64,000 nt of DNA from an uncultured Bacteroidaceae bacterium (lineage in GTDB: Bacteria > Bacteroidota > Bacteroidia > Bacteroidales > Bacteroidaceae). The notes below the pieces were generated by a model. That model made no database searches. It saw only the letters and a program-made list of their open reading frames with translations, and was not told the origin of the DNA. The translations under genes and the position numbers were made by a program. Location of the stretch: the NCBI GenBank assembly GCA_934271655.1, contig CAKQRW010000006.1, forward strand, positions 13,464 through 77,463, read 5' to 3'. Shown here in pieces: positions 58,994 to 64,000 of the stretch. Within the stretch, counting starts at the first letter, position 1, and each line of letters begins with the position of its first letter.

Positions 58994-61576
58994 ATGAAAC
59001 GATTCCTATCAGTATTTGTGCTGACGCTATCCGTCAGCGCGAGCGTATGGTCACAGCAGATGCCATACCAGAATTCCCGTCTCAGCGCTCATGAACGCGC
59101 CACAGACCTTTGTTCGCGCCTCACACTTGAGGAGAAGTCCATGCTCATGCTTGACGAAAGTCCTGCCATTCCGCGCTTGGGCATCAAGAAGTTCTTCTGG
59201 TGGAGCGAAGCCCTCCATGGAGCAGCCAACATGGGAAATGTCACAGTCTTTCCTGAACCTGTCGGCATGGCCGCCTCGTTCAATCCAGACTTGCTCTTCA
59301 AGGTGTTTGACGCCACCAGCACCGAGTTTCGTGCACAGTACAACCACCGCATGCTCAATGGCGGTGAAGATGAAAAATTCCACAGTCTCTCTGTCTGGAC
59401 TCCAAATGTGAACATCTTCCGCGACCCTCGCTGGGGACGCGGACAAGAGACATATGGCGAGGACCCGTACCTCACCAGCGTGATGGGCACACAGGTAGTC
59501 AAGGGTCTGCAAGGCCCGGAGGACGCAAAATACCGAAAACTGTGGGCATGCGCCAAGCACTATGCCGTGCACAGCGGTCCAGAGTACACTCGCCACACAG
59601 CCAACCTCACAGACATATCGCCGCGCGACATGTGGGAGACGTACATGCCAGCTTTCAAGACTATGGTACAGAAAGCCAAGGTGCGCGAAGTGATGTGTGC
59701 CTACCAGCGTCTGGACGATGACCCTTGTTGCGGCAGCACCAGGCTGCTCCAGCAGATACTGCGTGACGAGTGGGGATTCAAGTATCTTGTGGTAAGTGAC
59801 TGCGGAGCCATCTCTGACTTCTACACTTCACATAAGTCGTCCTCTGATGCTACACATGCATCAGCCAAGGCAACCATAGCCGGCACGGATGTGGAGTGCG
59901 GATATGGTTACGCATACAAGAGCATACCTGCGGCGGTCAAGCAGGGACTCATATCAGAGGCTGAGGTGGACAAGCATGTCATCCGCCTGCTTGAGGGACG
60001 TTTCGACCTTGGCGAGATGGATGACCCCTCACTTGTGGAATGGTCTAAGATACCTTACTCAGCCATGGATTCCAAGGAGCACAGACAGATAGCTCTCGAC
60101 ATGGCCCGCCAGTGCATTGTGCTCCTACAGAACAAGGGCAATGTGCTGCCGCTCGCAAAGGATAAGGAGAAGATAGCCATACTTGGTCCTAACGCTGCCG
60201 ATGAGCCTCTTATGTGGGGCAACTACAATGGCACGCCAAACCATACCATCACTATTCTCGATGGCATCAAGTCAAAGAAGAAGGCTATATACTATAATCC
60301 TGGATGCGACCGCACCTACGACAAGGTTATGGATTGCCTCATGGCATCATCTTGTGCCATAGATGGCACGAAAGGACTCAAAGGCACATTCTGGAATAAT
60401 GTGGGCATGGAAGGAAAACCAGCTGCCACAGAGTATTACACCGCACCTGTGGCAGTCACTACCGCTGGCATGCACAACTTCGCTCCTGGCGTGAAAATAG
60501 AGGACTTCTCCGCAAAGTATGAGACAGTCTTCACTCCAAAGGCAGCAGGAGAATATGTGGTCAATGTAGAGGGATGTGGCGACTTCTCACTTTATATAGA
60601 TGGTGAGAACAAACAGAAGTTCCACACATGGCGCACCACCCCTACTCGTACTGTCATCAATGCAGAGGTTGGCAAGTCGTATAAGATAGAGGTGCGCTTC
60701 GCTTATGTGAAGACATGGGGCGCAAACATGAAAATCAATATTGCCAAGGAGCAGCCTATAGACTATGCGGCTGTCATCAGACAGTTGGACGGCATTGACA
60801 AGGTTGTCTTTGTGGGAGGCATAGCTGCTGCTCTCGAAGGAGAGGAGATGCCAGTCAACATCGACGGATTCAAGGGCGGCGACCGCACGCATATAGAACT
60901 GCCAAAGGTGCAGCGCGACTTTCTCAAGGCTCTGAAGGCAGCTGGCAAGACCGTCATCTTTGTCAACTGCTCAGGATCAGCCATAGCCCTTATGCCAGAG
61001 ACAGAGAGCTGTGACGCCATCATGCAGGTGTGGTATCCTGGTCAGGAAGGCGGACGTGCTGTGGCTGATGTGCTCTTTGGCGACTGCAACCCATCGGGCA
61101 AGCTTCCTGTCACATTCTATAAGTCATCGAGCCAGCTCCCTGATTATGAGGATTACTCCATGAAAGGGCGCACTTACCGCTATTTCAACGACCCTCTCTT
61201 TGCCTTTGGCTACGGACTCTCTTACACCGACTTCACCATAGGCGAGGCTAAACTGAAGAAACAGGGCAAGAATCATGTAGTATCTATTCCTGTGTCTAAT
61301 ACAGGCAAGCGTGACGGAGTTGAGGTAGTGCAGGTGTACATCCGCGACCTCTCTGACACGGAGGGACCGCTGAAGTCGCTGAGAGGTTTCAAGCGAGTGG
61401 CTCTCCAGGCAGGAGCGTCTGAGACTGTCGACATCACTCTCACCCCTGAGTCGTTCGAGTTCTTCGACCCAGAGACGAACACGGTACACAGCAAGCAAGG
61501 CCGTTTTGAGGTGCTATATGGCAACAGCTCGTCAGATAATGACTTGAAGAAACTTGAACTGAACATACAGAAATAA
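58994..61576 (+). CDS. GH3 glycosidase with PA14 insertion (beta-xylosidase/glucosidase)
   Basis: 860 aa. Signal peptide MKRFLSVFVLTLSVSASVWS. GH3 N-domain (FFWWSEALHGAANMG, WTPNVNIFRDPRWGRGQETYGEDP, KHYAVHSGPE) with nucleophile Asp in VVSDCGAISD. The C-domain is split by a PA14 module at about 455-595 (LKGTFWNNVGMEGKPAATEYYTAP). An FnIII-like end (LKSLRGFKRVALQAGASETVDITLTPESFEFFD) completes it. Overall closest to beta-xylosidase-type GH3. Exo-acting, exported. Stands alone; an elaborate repeat array precedes it. Confidence 0.92.
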   Translation: MKRFLSVFVLTLSVSASVWSQQMPYQNSRLSAHERATDLCSRLTLEEKSMLMLDESPAIPRLGIKKFFWWSEALHGAANMGNVTVFPEPVGMAASFNPDLLFKVFDATSTEFRAQYNHRMLNGGEDEKFHSLSVWTPNVNIFRDPRWGRGQETYGEDPYLTSVMGTQVVKGLQGPEDAKYRKLWACAKHYAVHSGPEYTRHTANLTDISPRDMWETYMPAFKTMVQKAKVREVMCAYQRLDDDPCCGSTRLLQQILRDEWGFKYLVVSDCGAISDFYTSHKSSSDATHASAKATIAGTDVECGYGYAYKSIPAAVKQGLISEAEVDKHVIRLLEGRFDLGEMDDPSLVEWSKIPYSAMDSKEHRQIALDMARQCIVLLQNKGNVLPLAKDKEKIAILGPNAADEPLMWGNYNGTPNHTITILDGIKSKKKAIYYNPGCDRTYDKVMDCLMASSCAIDGTKGLKGTFWNNVGMEGKPAATEYYTAPVAVTTAGMHNFAPGVKIEDFSAKYETVFTPKAAGEYVVNVEGCGDFSLYIDGENKQKFHTWRTTPTRTVINAEVGKSYKIEVRFAYVKTWGANMKINIAKEQPIDYAAVIRQLDGIDKVVFVGGIAAALEGEEMPVNIDGFKGGDRTHIELPKVQRDFLKALKAAGKTVIFVNCSGSAIALMPETESCDAIMQVWYPGQEGGRAVADVLFGDCNPSGKLPVTFYKSSSQLPDYEDYSMKGRTYRYFNDPLFAFGYGLSYTDFTIGEAKLKKQGKNHVVSIPVSNTGKRDGVEVVQVYIRDLSDTEGPLKSLRGFKRVALQAGASETVDITLTPESFEFFDPETNTVHSKQGRFEVLYGNSSSDNDLKKLELNIQK

Positions 61577-61876
61577 TGTTTAGATTGATTGTGTCAATAA
61601 CTGCACACTTATGAGCAAATAATTATGCCCACCTACTTAATGATGGTGCATAGGCCTAATCAGATGCTCTCCAATATTGCTTGTCGAGCATCTCTTTAAG
61701 CCAATGCCAATAATAAAAGAACCCATCTGGATGTGATGTGTGTCTGTGGGAGGATACACAGTCCATCCAGATGGGTTTGTTGTAGTGTGTCAAGCCGCGT
61801 GCTTCATGAGCGGATGCTGTTGCCGCCTCCCCATGCAGCCGAGATGCCTGCAAAATGAAAGAACCTGATTCGTAGC
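61577..61876. other. Gap between GH3 and the DUF4861 gene
   Basis: 300 bp. Contains a GCCCACCTACTTAATG copy of the dispersed core (61626-61641) and the terminator hairpin at 61720-61777. The open frame on the minus strand (61656-61943) is not credible because it reads through the hairpin and overlaps the DUF4861 gene. Confidence 0.6.
61711..61777 (-). terminator. Terminator of the DUF4861 gene
   Basis: 14-bp perfect stem (61764-61777 with 61720-61733), 30-base loop; on the minus strand it is followed by T-rich sequence (61719-61711). Confidence 0.6.
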
Positions 61877-63112
61877 CTATTTCAGCGTCACCCTCAGCGG
61901 ATTTCTCACAGCCCTTGCCTTGTCGCTCAGGTGAGCCTCCCATTTGGTGAGGTCTGTGAATCCTGTCTCAGCGTTCTGGTCCCATCCTGATCCGAAATAA
62001 TAGATGTAGGCTGTGCCTGGCTTGTATGTGGCCTTGCCCAGCACATGTCCTGTGGCTATCCCGTTCTCGCGTGCCTGGAAACTCATGCTCACGTTCTTGT
62101 CGGGGAACAGCAGTCCGATGTAGATGTGTCCCATCTGCTTGGCAAGCTCATCGCGGTATTTGGCATTGTAGACACTTGCGTCGCCAAGGTCTTCATAGCC
62201 TATGTAGCCGTTGTCAGGGCACAGCACGTATGCCGATGCGCTCGACTTATGGACCACGGTGCCTGCCGCCATCTTGGCAGGCTTGGACAGTCCGCTGTAG
62301 GTCACGGCCACACGGTTGAACTGGCTGCCGGCATCGAGTGAGACGACACGTTTCTCCGTCACCTTCTGTCCGTTGAATTCTTTCTCGGGATAGGTGAGCT
62401 CCACGGTGAAGCGAAGCGGTCCCTCATCGAGAATCTTGTATGTCTTATAGCACTGTGGCATGGAGAGAGAGCCGTCAGCGTTAAGCAGGGCGTTGGCACC
62501 GCCTCCAAGAGTCGGGCCTACTGTGTAGCAGTCCATGCCCTTGCCATGATTGATGTGGTAGCAGAAAGCGTTGTACACTTGGTCGGCCAGTTCGTGGTAG
62601 CCACGGTCGTGCAGTTGCTTGTTGATGCTGCGCATCTCCTTGTTCTGCTCACTTGCGTACCAATAGTCGAGCATCAGTTCGCTTGTGCTCTTGTTGAAGA
62701 GGTCGTAGCCCACAGCTCCTCCGTGTCCGTATATCCTGTATGCCACACGGTCATTCTCCCATCCAAACTCGTCTCCTCTCTCTGTGAAGAGTCTTCCTTT
62801 GGCTCTGTTCTCATACTTCTGCGGCGTGCCAGCCTTGGCGTAGTAGACCGACTTGCCCTTGCCGCTCACGCCAGCCTGGAAGATAATCTTCCCGTCGTGC
62901 GTCTTTTGTGACGGTATCTCTTTGCCGTCAGCGTCTGTGATGATGATGTCTTGGGCATTCAGTTTGCCCTGCACGCTTGCCAGGTCAGCCTCCACCATTT
63001 CCAGACGGGCTGTCGGTAGTGTGTTTGCTACTGTGATGGTCACTTTTTTCTCAGCGTGTGCCATGGTGAGGCATGATGCCAAGATTGCAAAAAATAGATT
63101 TCTGTGTCGCAT
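61877..63112 (-). CDS. DUF4861 family secreted protein
   Basis: 411 aa. Signal peptide MRHRNLFFAILASCLTMAHA. Body matches the DUF4861 type: VTITVANTLPTARLEMVEADLASV, GDEFGWENDRVAYRIYGHGG, LLDYWYASEQN-like DYWYASEQNKEM, YHINHGKGMDCYTVGPTLGGG, EDLGDASVYNAKYRDEL, YYFGSGWD. Commonly found near pectin or other polysaccharide genes; no activity known to me. Convergent with GH3. Confidence 0.88.
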   Translation of the reverse strand: MRHRNLFFAILASCLTMAHAEKKVTITVANTLPTARLEMVEADLASVQGKLNAQDIIITDADGKEIPSQKTHDGKIIFQAGVSGKGKSVYYAKAGTPQKYENRAKGRLFTERGDEFGWENDRVAYRIYGHGGAVGYDLFNKSTSELMLDYWYASEQNKEMRSINKQLHDRGYHELADQVYNAFCYHINHGKGMDCYTVGPTLGGGANALLNADGSLSMPQCYKTYKILDEGPLRFTVELTYPEKEFNGQKVTEKRVVSLDAGSQFNRVAVTYSGLSKPAKMAAGTVVHKSSASAYVLCPDNGYIGYEDLGDASVYNAKYRDELAKQMGHIYIGLLFPDKNVSMSFQARENGIATGHVLGKATYKPGTAYIYYFGSGWDQNAETGFTDLTKWEAHLSDKARAVRNPLRVTLK

Positions 63113-63222
63113 AAATCAGTTAGTTTATTAGTTCAATGCCATTAGACGCCAGTCACAGGCCGATGCTGTCATATGTGGTGCAACAGTAGTTCAGATGTGT
63201 GTGCCAGCGTCGTTTCTTAGTG

Positions 63223-63230
63223 CAAAGTTA
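63223..63230 (-). promoter_or_regulatory. -7 promoter element of the DUF4861 gene
   Basis: TAACTTTG on the minus strand, about 110 bp before the start codon; -33 box weak. Confidence 0.55.
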
Positions 63231-63336
63231 TTAAAAATAATGTAACATCTGTTGTCCTCTCAGATGAAAAAGCTGGCGCTCCGTGAAATAAGCCGATGTT
63301 ACGTCAAAGCAGGAAGCGTCATTCAGGAGTCAACGT

Positions 63337-63816
63337 TCATGAATCATCTTCCATGCTTATGACCTTGGCTATGTCTTCAGCCGCAAATCCCTTGCCTATG
63401 GCATAGCGGAAGAGTTTCGCCTTTATCTCAAAATCGTTTTTGCCCTTCACGGTGGGTCGCTTCTTGTTGATGAGCTCGCGCAGCAGGCTCAAATTGTCGT
63501 TGTCCTCAATCTCCTCCAGTCCGGCATCAATGTCAGCGGAGGCTATGCCCCTCATCTTCATCTCCTGCGCTATGCGCACCCTGCCCCATTTGTTGTAGCG
63601 AAACTTGTCTCTGGCAAATGCGCGGGCAAAGCGTCTCTCGTCGATGAAACGCTCTGCCACGAGTAGTTCCAGCACTTGCAGCTTCTCCTCCTCGCTGATG
63701 TCCCAGTTGGCCATCTTCTTCAGCATGTCATGTCGGCAATACTCGCACGCGGCGCACATGGCAGACAATTTGATGTATGCCTCCTGCTTGGTGTATCTTT
63801 TCTTTGTTCTTAGCAT
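63337..63816 (-). CDS. recX: Regulatory protein RecX
   Basis: About 159 aa from MLRTKKRYTKQEAY. Three-helix repeats typical of RecX: YIKLSAMCAACEYCRHDMLKKM, RFIDERRFARAFARDKFRYNKWGRVRIAQEMKMRGI, and IKAKLFRYAIGKGFAAEDI. Modulates RecA filaments. The frame extends to 63885 but those residues are not RecX-like. recA is not adjacent. Upstream lies the hairpin at the window edge. Confidence 0.9.
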   Translation of the reverse strand: MLRTKKRYTKQEAYIKLSAMCAACEYCRHDMLKKMANWDISEEEKLQVLELLVAERFIDERRFARAFARDKFRYNKWGRVRIAQEMKMRGIASADIDAGLEEIEDNDNLSLLRELINKKRPTVKGKNDFEIKAKLFRYAIGKGFAAEDIAKVISMEDDS

Positions 63817-63965
63817 GATTGACTTTATGTAGTATGTAATGGGCACAGTAAAAAAAGTTCGCGTTCTTTTTTTAAGCTTTGCCATGTATCAATAATAACG
63901 ATATTTTTGCAGGCATATTTTCTATGTAAGCATCCGAAAATAGCCGACTTGTATATTACAAAAAA

Positions 63966-63995
63966 ACTCGCAAGTGTTCACTTGCGAGTTTTTTT
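63966..63995. terminator. Bidirectional intrinsic terminator at the window edge
   Basis: 10-bp stem (63966-63975 with 63980-63989), loop GTTC, T-run 63989-63995 and an A-run before it, so it works on both strands. It probably closes a gene beyond the window upstream of recX. Confidence 0.8.
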
Positions 63996-64000
63996 GTAAT

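Noticed and set aside
61656..61943. 95-aa minus-strand ORF
   Set aside because: It reads through the terminator hairpin and overlaps the 3' end of the DUF4861 gene on the same strand.
1..64000. tRNA or rRNA genes
   Set aside because: No T-loop consensus with matching acceptor ends and no rRNA-like conserved blocks were found by eye; a tool could still reveal one.

Overview
The window looks like chromosomal DNA of a Prevotella-like member of the Bacteroidales. The reasons are the gene content (SusC/SusD pair, DUF4843 and PKD-like lipoproteins, a frdCAB-type fumarate reductase with a one-subunit cytochrome b, reverse rubrerythrin, GH43/GH53/GH3 enzymes), lipoproteins with a Cys-Ser/Asp-Asp/Glu start, general lack of Shine-Dalgarno sites, and at least a dozen copies of the Bacteroidetes promoter (-33 TTTG, 19-20 bp spacer, -7 TAnnTTTG). 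No rRNA, tRNA, CRISPR array, prophage or intact insertion sequence was found.

Layout. 0-6.2 kb: housekeeping run mnmG (5' end cut off by the window), apt, uvrC, dtd, deoC; two perfect 16-bp parS sites flank apt. 6.4-12.4 kb: a polyprenyl diphosphate synthase divergent from polA, then a secreted EEP-family nuclease/phosphatase, a small lipoprotein and a phosphodiesterase. 12.9-18 kb: GH53 endo-galactanase, Hsp20, rfbB, a C_GCAxxG_C_C protein. 18-21 kb: mutS. 21-32.6 kb: a minus-strand operon susC, susD, DUF4843 lipoprotein, PKD-like lipoprotein, TlpA-type thioredoxin, IPT-like lipoprotein, headed by a membrane-embedded AraC regulator. 32.8-34.9 kb: groES-groEL. 35.4-38.3 kb: a secreted protein with three GH43 modules. 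38.3-39.3 kb: an AT-rich region with DnaA-box-like sites and a 63-aa reading frame, then ribD. 40.4-42.9 kb: an AT-richer accessory patch with a truncated tail-fibre/S74-like gene joined to the 3' end of a subtilase, and an unknown secreted protein. 42.9-46.4 kb: fumarate reductase frdCAB. 47-50.1 kb: LPS/cell-surface glycan genes (LPS kinase-like, GT90, another glycosyltransferase). 50.3-56.7 kb: GNAT, rubrerythrin, rubredoxin, dus, outer-membrane barrel, SDR sugar dehydrogenase, rnhB, a repeat-rich secreted protein. 56.8-64 kb: argS, GH3 with PA14, DUF4861 protein, recX.

Working together: the surface genes suggest a plant-polysaccharide feeder (galactan, arabinan/xylan) that imports unknown ligands with a Sus-like system, ferments anaerobically with fumarate reductase and detoxifies peroxide with rubrerythrin/rubredoxin. 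The intergenic DNA is unusually structured: tandem arrays with 20-22 bp or 16/32 bp periods, a dispersed palindromic repeat (core AGCACCTACTTA / AACACCTGCTTA), and large hairpins. The most interesting points are the parS pair together with a candidate replication origin, the repeat family, the triple GH43 protein and the S74/subtilase junction. Functions are assigned by reading motifs by eye; no database search was run.
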